Assembly: GCF_030317105.1 (NCBI RefSeq)
Contig: NZ_JASZYG010000002.1
Span: forward strand, 310,001 to 374,000
Length of the DNA stretch: 64,000 nt
Origin: Variovorax brevis
GTDB taxonomy: Bacteria; Pseudomonadota; Gammaproteobacteria; Burkholderiales; Burkholderiaceae_C
Reading direction: 5' to 3'
The notes below the pieces were generated by a model. The model was not told the DNA's origin, searched no databases, and saw only the letters and a list, made by a program, of their open reading frames with translations. The translations under genes and the position numbers were made by a program. Shown here piece by piece: positions 39,404 to 49,289 of this stretch (position 1 is its first letter; every line of letters begins with the position of its first letter).

Positions 39404-41148
39404 ACGATATCCGCCGAACCATCCTGTGGGTGATCTTTGGTTTCTCGCTGGTGTTGCTGTGGGACCAATGGCAGGTTTACAACGGTCATAAGCCGACCTT
39501 CCTGCCATCGGCTCACCAGGCCACTGCCGACAGCAAACAACCCGTGGCGCCGGCCGCAGGCGCCAATGGGGTTCCGGCTCCGGCAGCTGCAAGCAGCGCG
39601 GCGAGCGGCACCTCGGTGCCGGCACAGGCCACGGCGGCGCCGGTCGGACAACGGGTCGAAGTCACCACCGACCTGTTCAAGGCGGTCATCGACAGTGAAG
39701 GCGGCACGCTGTCGCAACTGCAACTGCTCAAGTACGTCGAGCAGACGAACAACCACGGCCTGGTGGAATGGTTCAAGAAGCTCATCGGCCAGCCGGTGCC
39801 GATGAACGAAAGCCATCCCGTCACCCTGATGGAAGACGGCTCGCCCGCCACGCGCTATGTCGCGCAGACGGGCCTGCTCAACACGATCGACACCGGCGCG
39901 CGCTTTCCGAACCACCTGAGCCCGATGACGGCGCAGGGCGGCCCGCGCGTTCTGGCCGACGGTCAGGACAAGCTCGAAGTTGCCTTCGAGTCGCAACCGC
40001 AGGGCGGCCTTAAGTACGTCAAGACCTATCAGTTCTCGCGCGGCGACTACTCGATCCGCGTCAAGCACCAGGTCGTGAACGTGAGCGACAAGCCGCTCGA
40101 CGCGCAGCTTTACCTGCAACTCGTTCGCCATGGCACCGTCGCCGCCGGCACGATGTTCGGCACCAACACCTTCACTGGCCCCGCCTTCTACACGGAGCAG
40201 AAGAAGTTCCACAAGGTCGACTTCGCGGACATTGCCAAGAAGAAGGCCGAAGTGCCGCCGTCCGCCGACAACGGCTGGGTCGCGATGGTTCAGCATTACT
40301 TTGTCTCGGCCTGGCTGCTGGGCAACGACAAGGCCCAACGCGAGTTCCGCGTGGCCGACCTGGGCAACAACCTCTACTCCGCCGCCATGGTGGTGCGCCT
40401 GCCGCAAATCGCCCCCGGTGCCACGCAAACCCTGGACAGCGACCTGTTCGCTGGCCCGGAAGAAGAAAAGAAGCTCGAAGCGCTCGCCCCCGGCCTGGAA
40501 CTGGTCAAGGACTACGGCATCTTCGCGATCATCTCCAAGCCGCTTTACTGGCTGCTGAACCAGTTGCACAACATCCTGGGCAACTGGGGCTGGGCGATCG
40601 TGGCGCTGGTGGTGCTGCTCAAGGCGGCCTTCTACTGGCTCAATGCGAAGGCCTACGCCAGCATGGCCAAGATGAAGGCCATCAATCCGAAGATCACGGA
40701 AATGCGCGAGCGCCTGAAGGACAAGCCGCAGGAGATGCAGCAGGAGATGATGCGCATCTACCGCGAAGAGAAGGTCAATCCGATGGGCGGCTGCTTCCCC
40801 ATCGTGATCCAGATCCCGGTGTTCATCGCGCTGTACTGGGTGCTGCTCTCCTCGGTCGAAATGCGCCATGCGCCGTGGATCATGTGGATCCATGACCTGT
40901 CGGCACCGGACCCCTGGTTCATCCTGCCGGTCATCATGACGGCGACCTCGCTGTTCCAGACCTGGCTGAACCCGACGCCGCCGGACCCGATGCAGGCCCG
41001 CCTGATGTGGATCATGCCGCTCGCTTTCAGCGTGATGTTCATCTTCTTCCCGGCCGGCCTGGTGCTGTACTGGATCACGAACAACACGCTGTCGATTGCG
41101 CAGCAGTGGTTCATCAACAAGCGCCTCGGTGTGCTGCACACCAAGTAA
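39400..41148 (+). CDS. yidC: membrane protein insertase YidC
   Basis: A 582-residue inner-membrane insertase. It has one N-terminal membrane helix, an Ala/Pro-rich linker (about residues 35-80), and the large periplasmic domain. The C-terminal 5-helix core is conserved ([40 protein letters not shown]). It begins [20 protein letters not shown] with its ATG overlapping the yidD stop. It inserts and folds membrane proteins alone or with SecYEG. Confidence 0.96.
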   Translation: MNDIRRTILWVIFGFSLVLLWDQWQVYNGHKPTFLPSAHQATADSKQPVAPAAGANGVPAPAAASSAASGTSVPAQATAAPVGQRVEVTTDLFKAVIDSEGGTLSQLQLLKYVEQTNNHGLVEWFKKLIGQPVPMNESHPVTLMEDGSPATRYVAQTGLLNTIDTGARFPNHLSPMTAQGGPRVLADGQDKLEVAFESQPQGGLKYVKTYQFSRGDYSIRVKHQVVNVSDKPLDAQLYLQLVRHGTVAAGTMFGTNTFTGPAFYTEQKKFHKVDFADIAKKKAEVPPSADNGWVAMVQHYFVSAWLLGNDKAQREFRVADLGNNLYSAAMVVRLPQIAPGATQTLDSDLFAGPEEEKKLEALAPGLELVKDYGIFAIISKPLYWLLNQLHNILGNWGWAIVALVVLLKAAFYWLNAKAYASMAKMKAINPKITEMRERLKDKPQEMQQEMMRIYREEKVNPMGGCFPIVIQIPVFIALYWVLLSSVEMRHAPWIMWIHDLSAPDPWFILPVIMTATSLFQTWLNPTPPDPMQARLMWIMPLAFSVMFIFFPAGLVLYWITNNTLSIAQQWFINKRLGVLHTK

Positions 41149-41169
41149 GCACTGCAAGACAAAACCAGG

Positions 41170-41192
41170 GGGCCGCGAAAGCGGCCCTTTTT
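41170..41192 (+). terminator. rho-independent terminator after yidC
   Basis: A perfect 7-base stem GGGCCGC / GCGGCCC with a GAAA tetraloop, followed by five T residues. It separates yidC from mnmE. Confidence 0.85.
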
Positions 41193-41209
41193 GCTGGAAG
41201 ATCCGCTCC

Positions 41210-42619
41210 ATGCTGACTCGCGCCAACGATCCAATCGTCGCCATCGCCACCGCGCCGGGGCGGGGCGCCGTGGGTATCGTCCGTGTCTCGGGTGCCAACG
41301 TGGCTGCCGTGATCACCGCAATCTGTGGACGCGCACTCCGGGCGCGCGAGGCAACTTACCTGCCCTTCCGCGATGCGGCGGGCGAGCCCATCGACCAGGG
41401 CCTGGCCATTCACTTTCCGGGGCCGAACTCCTTCACGGGCGAAGACGTGCTGGAGCTGCAGGCGCACGGCGGCCCGGTGGTGCTCCAGCTTCTGCTGGCG
41501 CGATGCCTCGAGGCGGCAGCCGACATCGACCCGGCGACCGAGCGCCCTCGCCTGCCGGGCCTGCGCGTGGCGCAGCCGGGCGAATTCAGCCAGCGCGCCT
41601 TCCTCAACGGCAAGATGGACCTCGCTCAAGCCGAAGCCATCGCCGACCTGATCGACGCCAGCACCGAAGCGGCGGCGCGTGGCGCAGGTCGCTCGCTTTC
41701 CGGCGAGTTCTCGCGCGAAATCCACACGCTGCGCGACGCGCTCATTCACCTGCGCATGCTGGTCGAGGCCACGCTCGACTTTCCGGAAGAGGAAATCGAC
41801 TTCCTTCAAAAAGCCGACGCGACGGGCCAATTGGCCAACTTGCGCCGCCAGTTCGAGGCGGTGCAGCTGCGTGCTCGACAGGGCGCGCTGTTGCGCGAAG
41901 GCATCAAGGTCGTGATTGCGGGTCAGCCCAATGCGGGCAAGAGCTCGCTGCTCAACGCCCTGGCCGGGGCGGAGCTGGCCATCGTCAGTGCCGTTGCCGG
42001 CACGACGCGGGACGTTGTGGCCCAGACCATCCAGATCCACGGCGTGCCAGTGCACGTGGCCGACACCGCCGGCCTGCGCGAAAGCACCGATGAGGTGGAG
42101 CAGATCGGCATTGCACGCGCCTGGGGCCAGATCGAGAGCGCCGACGCCATCCTGTTCCTCCACGATCTCACCCGCTCCGATACACCCGAATACGCCACCG
42201 GCGACGCCGCCATCCTGCAACTCATCGGCGAAAAGCTGCCGGCGAGCGTGCCGGTGTTGCATATCTGGAACAAATGCGATGCGGCCTCCGCCAGCGGGTT
42301 GCCCCACGAAGGCATCTCGCTCTCGGCCAAGACCGGCGCCGGCCTTGAAATGCTGCGCGATCGCCTCTTGGCCATCGCCGGCTGGCAGGCCGTGCCCGAG
42401 GGCGTCTACTTGGCGCGCGCGCGCCACGTGCAGGCGTTGCTTCGGGTGGGCGAGCACCTCACAATCGCGGCGGACCACCTCGCCGCAAGGGATCAACTGC
42501 TCGATCTGCTGGCCGAGGAACTGCGCCTGGCGCAAAACGCGCTCAACGAAATCACCGGCGAATTCGGTGCGGACGACTTGCTGGGTGTGATCTTTTCCCG
42601 CTTCTGCATTGGCAAGTAA
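41210..42619 (+). CDS. mnmE: tRNA modification GTPase MnmE
   Basis: A 469-residue GTPase. The N-terminal folate-binding domain contains [21 protein letters not shown] helical domain follows with an inserted G domain ([27 protein letters not shown]). It ends in the catalytic FCIGK with its essential Cys. With MnmG it makes the 5-aminomethyl-type modification of wobble uridines. The ATG lies 18 bases after the yidC terminator. Confidence 0.96.
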   Translation: MLTRANDPIVAIATAPGRGAVGIVRVSGANVAAVITAICGRALRAREATYLPFRDAAGEPIDQGLAIHFPGPNSFTGEDVLELQAHGGPVVLQLLLARCLEAAADIDPATERPRLPGLRVAQPGEFSQRAFLNGKMDLAQAEAIADLIDASTEAAARGAGRSLSGEFSREIHTLRDALIHLRMLVEATLDFPEEEIDFLQKADATGQLANLRRQFEAVQLRARQGALLREGIKVVIAGQPNAGKSSLLNALAGAELAIVSAVAGTTRDVVAQTIQIHGVPVHVADTAGLRESTDEVEQIGIARAWGQIESADAILFLHDLTRSDTPEYATGDAAILQLIGEKLPASVPVLHIWNKCDAASASGLPHEGISLSAKTGAGLEMLRDRLLAIAGWQAVPEGVYLARARHVQALLRVGEHLTIAADHLAARDQLLDLLAEELRLAQNALNEITGEFGADDLLGVIFSRFCIGK

Positions 42620-42704
42620 GTCCTACTGTTTACAAATGTTGCAAAGTTGATCGTTTATCGATCAGATGACTCATACTGACGGCTCTTGCAAGGATTGAGA
42701 CAAT

Positions 42705-43172
42705 ATGTCCTCCACGATCCAGGATCTCTGCCGTTCGATTTCCCAGAACACAAGCTACGACGCTTTTGCGCCCGTACTCACCGCCCAGCAGTGGGAAATG
42801 CTGGCCAGCTATCTGCAGCCCATGGACCTTGCTGCGGGCCAGATATTGATCGACCAGGGTTCTCAGGACCGCACGGTCTACTTCATTGAAAGCGGCGCGC
42901 TGAGCGTGCACGTCATCGGCTCCACGGGCCAGATGCAACTGGCGATCCTCAATGCGGGCTCGGTGGTTGGCGAAGGATCGTTTTTCTCGCGCCTGCCGCG
43001 CTCTGCCAACGTCATCGCGACGGGTGCGAGCAAGCTCTGGCGCATGACGCCCATCCGGTTCTCCGAAATGGCCAATCGCCAACCTGCCCTCGCGCTCGAA
43101 ATGACGCTGGCGCTGGGTGCGGTGATTGCCAGGCGGATGGTCAACAAACCAAAGCGTGTCGCGGTCACCTGA
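42705..43172 (+). CDS. stand-alone cyclic nucleotide-binding domain protein
   Basis: A 155-residue protein that is almost entirely a Crp/PKA-type cNMP-binding domain (from LQPMDLAAGQILIDQGSQDR to about 135). The phosphate-binding-cassette region reads GEGSFFSRLPRSANVIA. There is no helix-turn-helix, so it is not a DNA-binding Crp-type regulator by itself. It ends 11 bases before the zinc-ribbon gene and probably works with it. Confidence 0.84.
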   Translation: MSSTIQDLCRSISQNTSYDAFAPVLTAQQWEMLASYLQPMDLAAGQILIDQGSQDRTVYFIESGALSVHVIGSTGQMQLAILNAGSVVGEGSFFSRLPRSANVIATGASKLWRMTPIRFSEMANRQPALALEMTLALGAVIARRMVNKPKRVAVT

Positions 43173-43183
43173 AAGGGCCCCTG

Positions 43184-44149
43184 ATGTCAGTGCTATGCGG
43201 AACATGTAACACTGAAAATCGAGACGCAGCCAAGTTCTGCAAAGGATGCGGCCGCAAAATTGCGCAAGCCTGGGCCAAGCACGGGTCTGGCGCCGTGGTC
43301 GCGGTTGCCGCGGCGGCGGGTGACGCCACCGTCCTGCTGAAGCCTTCGCCACGCGCTGCCGCCGCGCCGGTTCCGGCCGCACCGGCACCGGCACCGGCAC
43401 TTGCCCCTGCAACGCCGCTCGTCGCCGATCAGCCGGCTGTCTCGCCGCCGAGCGAGGAAGCGCCGCCGCAACCGGAACTCGCTCTCCCCATCCGCATGCC
43501 GCGAAGGGCACGCATTGGCAACGGCCGTTGGGTCGGGTTGGTTGCGCTCGGCGTGGCATTGATCGTTGGCGCGGCGGGATGGTACGGCCACAGGAACAGA
43601 AGCATTCCGATTGCCGAGAATGTCGCCGAGTCCGCTGCGGCGACCTCCAATGCGTCGCCCGAAGCGCCAGCGCAGGAGCCACCGGTCTCGAGAACCAAAG
43701 CCCCGGTGACCACTGCACCCGCAGCGCCGTCTCCAGTGGTTGTGGCGGCAGCGACGTCCCAGCAGCAGCCGTCACCGCCCGATCAAGCAACGCAGCAGGC
43801 AGCAGGCCATTCGCCGCCGACAGTGGCGCCGACGCCTTCCGGCCCGGCTCGGGCCGAAGCCGCACCTGCTGCGTCAACGTCCAAGGCACGCAAGCAGGCA
43901 GCGAAGAAGCCGCCCCCGACGGTCACCGTTCAGGAGACTCCCGCCGCAACGCCGGCGCCGGCTCCGGCACCAGTGCCGGTCGAAGTCCAGGCGCCGCAGA
44001 CCACTTGTGCGGGCCTCAACTTCATCGCGAAGGCGCGCTGCATGGCGACGCAATGCGACAAGTCCGAATTCAGGGCGCATGCGCAATGCGAAGCCGTGCG
44101 TCGCCAGCAGGCGCTCGAAGAAGAAAAGCGCAACCCGACCGCGAACTGA
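43184..44149 (+). CDS. zinc-ribbon, single-span membrane protein with Cys-rich tail
   Basis: A 321-residue protein. The N-terminus is a zinc ribbon (CGTCNTENRDAAKFCKGCG), followed by a long Pro/Ala-rich linker. A membrane helix lies at about 113-132 (VGLVALGVALIVGAAGWYG), then a second Pro/Ala/Thr/Gln-rich low-complexity stretch. A compact C-terminal segment has the spacing C-x10-C-x4-C-x10-C. The ribbon is presumably cytoplasmic and the tail periplasmic, where the four Cys could form disulfides. No named family recognised; operon partner of the cNMP-binding protein. Confidence 0.75.
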   Translation: MSVLCGTCNTENRDAAKFCKGCGRKIAQAWAKHGSGAVVAVAAAAGDATVLLKPSPRAAAAPVPAAPAPAPALAPATPLVADQPAVSPPSEEAPPQPELALPIRMPRRARIGNGRWVGLVALGVALIVGAAGWYGHRNRSIPIAENVAESAAATSNASPEAPAQEPPVSRTKAPVTTAPAAPSPVVVAAATSQQQPSPPDQATQQAAGHSPPTVAPTPSGPARAEAAPAASTSKARKQAAKKPPPTVTVQETPAATPAPAPAPVPVEVQAPQTTCAGLNFIAKARCMATQCDKSEFRAHAQCEAVRRQQALEEEKRNPTAN

Positions 44150-44179
44150 GGTCGCAGGGCCGCACACAAGCGCTGCCCT

Positions 44180-46165
44180 TCACCCCTTCTGCAATATGTC
44201 GACGGCAAGCGCCAGCGCATCCGGCTTGCCGGACAACACGAGCGTGTCCCCATCGGCCAGCACGGCGTCGTCCAGCAGCTCCGCACGCTGCCCATTGCGC
44301 CGGCGCAGGCTGGCCACCCGCACGCCGATCGCCTCCAGACCCAGTCGCGCGATGGAAGATCCAATCGCATGCGCGCCGGCAGAGAGGGTGAAGCTGTTGA
44401 AGCGCTCGTGGTCGATCTCGTCGGCGTTGTCGTCATCGGCGCCGTGAAAGTAGCCGCGCAGGAGGTCGTAGCGCGCATCGCGCTGGTCCTGCACCACGCG
44501 GATCACGCGCCGCATCGGCACGCCGACCAGCGCCAGCGCGTGGCTTGCGAGCATGAGCGAACCTTCGATGGCCTCGGGCACCACCTCGGCCGCGCCGGCC
44601 GCCTGCAGGCGCTCCAGGTCGCGGTCGTCCTGCGTGCGCACGATCACCGGCACTTGCGGCGCATGGGCCCGCGTGTTGGCCAGCACCTTGAGCGCGCCCG
44701 GCACGTCCAGATAGGTCACCACGACCGCGCTGGCCCGTGCAAGGCCCGCCGCCATCAGTGCCTGCAGGCGCGCCGCATCGCCGAACACCACCGAATCGCC
44801 GGCCGTCGCGGCCTGCCGAACCCGATCAGGGTCGAGGTCGAGCGCCATGTACGGAATGCCCTCGCGCTCCAGGATGCGGGCAAGGTTCTGCCCGCAGCGA
44901 CCGTAGCCGCAAATGATCACGTGCTCCGCCGTGTTGATCGTCTTGCGCGCAATGCTGGTCATCTGCAGCGACTGTTGCAGCCAGTCGCTGGCCACCAGCT
45001 TGCGCACGATCTTGTTGCTGTACAGGATGATGAAGGGCGTCGCGAGCATCGACAGCACCATCGACGCGAGCACCGGATCGACGAGCCACCTGGGCATCAG
45101 CTTGCCGTTCTGCGCCAGCGTGAGCAGCACGAAGCCGAACTCGCCGGCCTGCGCGAGGTAGAGCCCGGTTCGCAATGAAACGCCCATCGTCGCGCCCAGC
45201 ACGCGCGCCAGCAGCGTGACCAGCAACAGCTTGAAGCCGAGCGGCAGCACCAGCAGCACGGCCACCACACGCCAATGCTCCACCACGACATGCCAGTCCA
45301 GCGACATGCCGATGGTGATGAAGAACAAGCCCAGCAACACGTCGTGAAAAGGCCGGATGTCGGTCTCGACCTGGTGCTTGAACTCGGTCTCCGACACCAG
45401 CATGCCGGCGATGAAGGCGCCCAGCGCCAGGCTCAGGCCCGCCAGTTCGGTCAGCCACGCCAGGCCGAGCGTGATGAGCAACAGGTTGAGCATGAAAAGC
45501 TCTTCGCTGCGCCGACGCGCCACGAGCGTGAGCCACCATCGCATCACGCGCGGCCCGCCATACAGAAGAATGCTGACGAGAAAGATGGCTTTCCCCATGG
45601 CGACCGTCAGCGCCTTGATCAGCTCTTCGGGCGGCGCGCCCAGGGCCGGAATCAGCACCAGCAAGGGAACGACGGCCAGATCCTGGAAGAGCAGGACGCC
45701 CATCACGCGCTTGCCGTGCTCGCTCTCCAGTTCCAGTCGTTCGGACATCAGCTTTACGACGATGGCTGTGCTGCTCATGGCCAGGGCGCCCGACAGCGCC
45801 AGCGCCGTCTGCCAGGTGAATCGCCAGTCAGGCGGCAGCAAACGGTTCAGCAGCAGCGGGCCCGCCGTGGCCATGAGAATCGTCAGCATCACCTGCAGCA
45901 AACCGAGCCCGAACACATGCTTGCGCATGGCGCGCAGCTTGGGCAGGCTGAACTCCAGCCCGATCACGAACATCAGGAACACCACGCCGAATTCGCCCAG
46001 GTGGCGAATGCCCTCCGAGTCCTGCGCCAGCGCAAACGCATGGGGCCCGATGAGAACGCCCGCCGAAAGGTAGCCCAGCATCGGCGGCAGCCTGAGCGAG
46101 CGGCACGCGACCACGCCGATGACCGCGGCAAGCAGGTACAACAGCGTGAGATCAAAAGATGACAT
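44180..46165 (-). CDS. CPA2 family monovalent cation:proton antiporter (KefB/KefC-like)
   Basis: A 661-residue transporter. The first 385 residues form a Na+/H+-exchanger-type membrane domain of about 12 helices. A RCK N-domain (TrkA-N) follows, with the nucleotide-binding VIICGYGRCGQNLARILE, then a TrkA-C domain at the C-terminus (roughly 570-660). This is the KefB/KefC architecture: K+ or Na+ efflux gated by nucleotides or thiols. I use the ATG at 46165; the frame is open further upstream into the divergent kdsD gene. Confidence 0.9.
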   Translation of the reverse strand: MSSFDLTLLYLLAAVIGVVACRSLRLPPMLGYLSAGVLIGPHAFALAQDSEGIRHLGEFGVVFLMFVIGLEFSLPKLRAMRKHVFGLGLLQVMLTILMATAGPLLLNRLLPPDWRFTWQTALALSGALAMSSTAIVVKLMSERLELESEHGKRVMGVLLFQDLAVVPLLVLIPALGAPPEELIKALTVAMGKAIFLVSILLYGGPRVMRWWLTLVARRRSEELFMLNLLLITLGLAWLTELAGLSLALGAFIAGMLVSETEFKHQVETDIRPFHDVLLGLFFITIGMSLDWHVVVEHWRVVAVLLVLPLGFKLLLVTLLARVLGATMGVSLRTGLYLAQAGEFGFVLLTLAQNGKLMPRWLVDPVLASMVLSMLATPFIILYSNKIVRKLVASDWLQQSLQMTSIARKTINTAEHVIICGYGRCGQNLARILEREGIPYMALDLDPDRVRQAATAGDSVVFGDAARLQALMAAGLARASAVVVTYLDVPGALKVLANTRAHAPQVPVIVRTQDDRDLERLQAAGAAEVVPEAIEGSLMLASHALALVGVPMRRVIRVVQDQRDARYDLLRGYFHGADDDNADEIDHERFNSFTLSAGAHAIGSSIARLGLEAIGVRVASLRRRNGQRAELLDDAVLADGDTLVLSGKPDALALAVDILQKG

Positions 46166-46237
46166 GGCCCGGATCCTAGATGAAACATCCCCGCGTCCAA
46201 CGAGGTGCATCCCGTGGAGGCGCCTAAAATCCGCGCG

Positions 46238-47239
46238 ATGAGCTCCCGCCCCGACACTGCCCCGGCCGCCGATCACGACAAGATGCTGGCTCGCGCACGC
46301 GAGACCTTCGACATCGAAGGGGAGGCCGTGCTCGGCCTCAAGAAGCGCGTGGGCCGCAGCTTCGTGGAGGCGGTGCACAAGATCCTTGCCGTGCGTGGTC
46401 GCGTGGTCGTCATGGGCATGGGCAAGAGCGGGCACGTCGGCCGCAAGATCGCCGCCACGCTGGCCTCCACCGGGACGCCGGCCATGTTCGTGCACCCCGC
46501 CGAGGCCAGCCATGGCGACCTGGGCATGATCAAGTCCGTCGACCTCGTGCTGGCAATCTCCAACAGCGGCGAGGTCGAGGAACTCACGACCATCCTGCCG
46601 GTGGTCAAGCGCCAGAACGTCCCGCTCATCGCCATGACCGGCCGCCTTGATTCGACGCTGGCGCGCCACGCCGACATCGTGCTCGACAGCGGCGTCGAAA
46701 AAGAAGCCTGCCCCCTCAACCTGGCGCCCACTGCCAGCACCACGGCGCAGATGGCACTGGGCGATGCGCTCGCCGTTGCGTTGCTCGATGCGCGCGGCTT
46801 CGGCACGGAAGACTTCGCCCGCTCGCATCCCGGCGGCGCGCTGGGGCGCAAACTCCTGACGCACGTCAGCGACGTCATGCGCTCCGGCGACGACGTGCCG
46901 CGCGTCAGCCCCGATGCCAACGTGAGCGACCTGATGCGCGCCATGAGCACGGGAGGATTCGGCGCCGCCGCCGTGATGGCGCCGGATGGCCGCGCCAGCG
47001 GCGTTTTCACCGACGGCGACTTGCGCCGCCTGGTCGAGGGCGGCATCGACCTGCGCACCGCCAGGGCTTCCGAAGTGATGCATCGGGGGTTGCGCACCAT
47101 CCGCGCCGATGCGCTGGCCGTTGAAGCGGCAGAGCTCATGGAACAACACGGCATCACGCGCCTGTTCGTGGTGGATGCCGAAGGCAAGGTGATCGGCGCC
47201 ATCAACACCAACGACCTGATGCGCGCAAAGGTCATCTGA
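46238..47239 (+). CDS. kdsD: arabinose-5-phosphate isomerase (KdsD/KpsF/GutQ)
   Basis: A 333-residue enzyme. It has a SIS sugar-isomerase domain (VVVMGMGKSGHVGRKIAATL, HPAEASHGDLGMI, ISNSGEVEEL) followed by two CBS domains. It converts ribulose 5-phosphate to arabinose 5-phosphate, the first step of Kdo synthesis for lipopolysaccharide. Its stop overlaps the kdsC ATG by one base. It is divergent from the antiporter gene. Confidence 0.93.
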   Translation: MSSRPDTAPAADHDKMLARARETFDIEGEAVLGLKKRVGRSFVEAVHKILAVRGRVVVMGMGKSGHVGRKIAATLASTGTPAMFVHPAEASHGDLGMIKSVDLVLAISNSGEVEELTTILPVVKRQNVPLIAMTGRLDSTLARHADIVLDSGVEKEACPLNLAPTASTTAQMALGDALAVALLDARGFGTEDFARSHPGGALGRKLLTHVSDVMRSGDDVPRVSPDANVSDLMRAMSTGGFGAAAVMAPDGRASGVFTDGDLRRLVEGGIDLRTARASEVMHRGLRTIRADALAVEAAELMEQHGITRLFVVDAEGKVIGAINTNDLMRAKVI

Positions 47240-47787
47240 TGACGGCAGTCTTCAACACGGAGACGCTGCTGATCGCCCAGCCGGTGCGCGTGGCGTTCTT
47301 CGACGTCGATGGCGTGCTCACCGATGGCGGCGTGTACTTCAGCGAACATGGCGAGACGCTCAAGCGCTTCAGCATCCTCGATGGCTACGGGCTCAAGCTG
47401 CTGAGGCTGGCGGGCATCACGCCGGTGGTCATCACCGGCCGAGACTCGAAGCCCTTGCGGGTTCGCCTCGAAGCGTTGGGCATCGAGCACGTGCGCTACG
47501 GCACCGAGGACAAGCTGCCCGCCGCGCAAGCGCTTCTCGCGCAACTGGGTTTCGACTGGACGCAGGCCGCGGCCATCGGCGATGACTGGCCCGACCTTCC
47601 GGTGCTCACGCGGGCGGCGCTGGCGGTGGCGCCTGCCAACGCGCATGGCGAGGTTCGGGCGGTGGCGCACCACGTCACCACGGCACGCGGTGGCGAAGGC
47701 GCCGCGCGGGAGTTCTGCGACCTGCTGTTGACCGCCGGCGGGCACTACCGCCGAATGCTCGATGCGGCGCGGGGGCCCGTCGCTTGA
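47239..47787 (+). CDS. kdsC: 3-deoxy-D-manno-octulosonate 8-phosphate phosphatase KdsC
   Basis: A 182-residue HAD-superfamily (subclass C0/III) phosphatase with the nucleophile motif FFDVDGVLTDG, the VVITGRDS motif and the acidic motif IGDDWPDLPV. It removes phosphate from Kdo-8-phosphate. It is translationally coupled to kdsD upstream and lptC downstream. Confidence 0.93.
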   Translation: MTAVFNTETLLIAQPVRVAFFDVDGVLTDGGVYFSEHGETLKRFSILDGYGLKLLRLAGITPVVITGRDSKPLRVRLEALGIEHVRYGTEDKLPAAQALLAQLGFDWTQAAAIGDDWPDLPVLTRAALAVAPANAHGEVRAVAHHVTTARGGEGAAREFCDLLLTAGGHYRRMLDAARGPVA

Positions 47788-48452
47788 GCCGCATCCTCAC
47801 GTGGCTGCGTGTTGGTATAGATCGCATCACGATCTACCTGCCGGTCATCCTGACGGCCTGCCTGGCGCTCGGAACCTATTGGCTCGTGCGCAACGCGCCG
47901 AAGTTCAGCGAGCCCGGTGCGCCACCCGTCGTCACGCACGATCCGGATTACTTCATGCGCGGCTTCGTGGTCAAGCGCTTCATGCCCAACGGCGAATTGC
48001 GCAGCGAGTTGTGGGGCAAGGAAGGTCGGCACTATCCCGACAACGACACACTCGAAGTCGATGACGTGAAGGTGCGCAGCGTGTCGCCCAACGGGCTCAC
48101 GACGCGTTCCACGGCCAATCGGGGCCTGTCCAATGCCGATGGCTCGGAAGTGCAACTTTTCGGCAACGCCATCGTCGTTCGCGACGCGGCCACGGACCGG
48201 AGCGGCAAAGCGGTACCGCGCCTGGAGTTCCGCGGCGAGTTCCTGCATGCGTTCACCGATACGGAGCGCGTCAGTTCGAACAAGCCCGTGACGCTGACGC
48301 GTGACAAGGATCAGTTCACGGCCGATTCGCTGGAGTACGACAACCTCACCGGCGTCGCGGTCCTCACCGGGCGTGTGCGCGGCGTGATTGCGCCGCCCAG
48401 CGCTGCCGCCGCAGCGCCCGCGCGGCCGGCGCCGGCAAAGAAGAAGCGATAG
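47784..48452 (+). CDS. lptC: LPS export ABC transporter periplasmic protein LptC
   Basis: A 222-residue bitopic protein: a membrane helix at about 13-33 and then a periplasmic beta-jellyroll (DPDYFMRGFVVKRFMPNGEL, LWGKEGRHYPDNDTLEVDDV). It carries an extra Ala/Pro/Lys tail. It starts at TTG overlapping the kdsC stop, so expression depends on coupling. In most relatives lptA and lptB follow; here a short-chain dehydrogenase follows instead. Confidence 0.9.
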   Translation: MSRILTWLRVGIDRITIYLPVILTACLALGTYWLVRNAPKFSEPGAPPVVTHDPDYFMRGFVVKRFMPNGELRSELWGKEGRHYPDNDTLEVDDVKVRSVSPNGLTTRSTANRGLSNADGSEVQLFGNAIVVRDAATDRSGKAVPRLEFRGEFLHAFTDTERVSSNKPVTLTRDKDQFTADSLEYDNLTGVAVLTGRVRGVIAPPSAAAAAPARPAPAKKKR

Positions 48453-48457
48453 CTGCC

Positions 48458-49234
48458 ATGGCCCATCCTCTCGTTTTCATCACCGGTGCATCCAGTGGCA
48501 TCGGCCAGGCCCTGGCGGCGCGCTACTACGACGCAGGCTACGCGCTCGCACTCGTCGCGCGGCGCACGGCGGAGATCCAGGCGTGGGCGAGTGCCCGTGG
48601 TCTGGATGACACCCGCTTCCAGATCTACGGTGCTGACGTGGCAACAGTTGACAGCATCGTCGCTGCCGCGCAGGAATGCATCGCCAGGCAAGGCGTGCCC
48701 GATGTCGTGATTGCGAATGCCGGCATCAGCATCGGCATGGACACCGCCGAGCGCTCCGACCTCGAGGTGATGGCGCAAACCTTTACGACGAACAACATTG
48801 GTCTGGCCGCCACCTTTCACGCCTTCGTGGCGCCCATGCGTGCGCGCGGCAGCGGGCGGCTCGTGGGCATTGGCAGTGTTGCCGGCATTCGCGGCCTGCC
48901 CGGCCACGGCGCCTATTGCGCGAGCAAGGCCGGCGTCATCAGCTATTGCGAAAGCCTGCGCGGGGAAATGGCTGCGAGCGGCGTCAAGGTGGTCACGATC
49001 TGCCCGGGCTACATCGACACGCCGCTCACGCAGGGCAATCGGTACGGCATGCCATTTCTGCTACAACCGGCGCAGTTCGCGGATCGCGCGTTTCAGTGCA
49101 TCGAAGCCGGTAGCAGCTACCGCGTCATTCCCTGGCAGATGGGCGTGCTCGCGAAACTGATGCGTGCGGTACCCAACGCCCTGTTCGACAGGGCCGTGAA
49201 GGGCCGCGGCCGGAAGAAACGTCGCGGCGAATGA
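48458..49234 (+). CDS. SDR family oxidoreductase
   Basis: A 258-residue classical short-chain dehydrogenase. The cofactor motif is TGASSGIGQALA at about residues 8-19. A NAGIS motif follows at about 87, and the active site has Ser (IGSVAGIRG) and Tyr/Lys in YCASK (about 152-156). It lies 5 bases after lptC, so probably in the same operon. The substrate is unknown and no link to lipopolysaccharide is evident. Confidence 0.86.
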   Translation: MAHPLVFITGASSGIGQALAARYYDAGYALALVARRTAEIQAWASARGLDDTRFQIYGADVATVDSIVAAAQECIARQGVPDVVIANAGISIGMDTAERSDLEVMAQTFTTNNIGLAATFHAFVAPMRARGSGRLVGIGSVAGIRGLPGHGAYCASKAGVISYCESLRGEMAASGVKVVTICPGYIDTPLTQGNRYGMPFLLQPAQFADRAFQCIEAGSSYRVIPWQMGVLAKLMRAVPNALFDRAVKGRGRKKRRGE

Positions 49235-49240
49235 ACAAAA

Positions 49241-49263
49241 AAGGCTCCCGAGGGAGCCTTTTC
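49241..49263. terminator. bidirectional terminator between SDR and RNA-binding genes
   Basis: AAGGCTCCC / GGGAGCCTT with a two-base loop, flanked by an A-run on the left and a T-run on the right. It can serve the converging genes on both strands. Confidence 0.8.
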
Positions 49264-49289
49264 AGTTCCGGGCCGAAGCCCAGTGGAAA

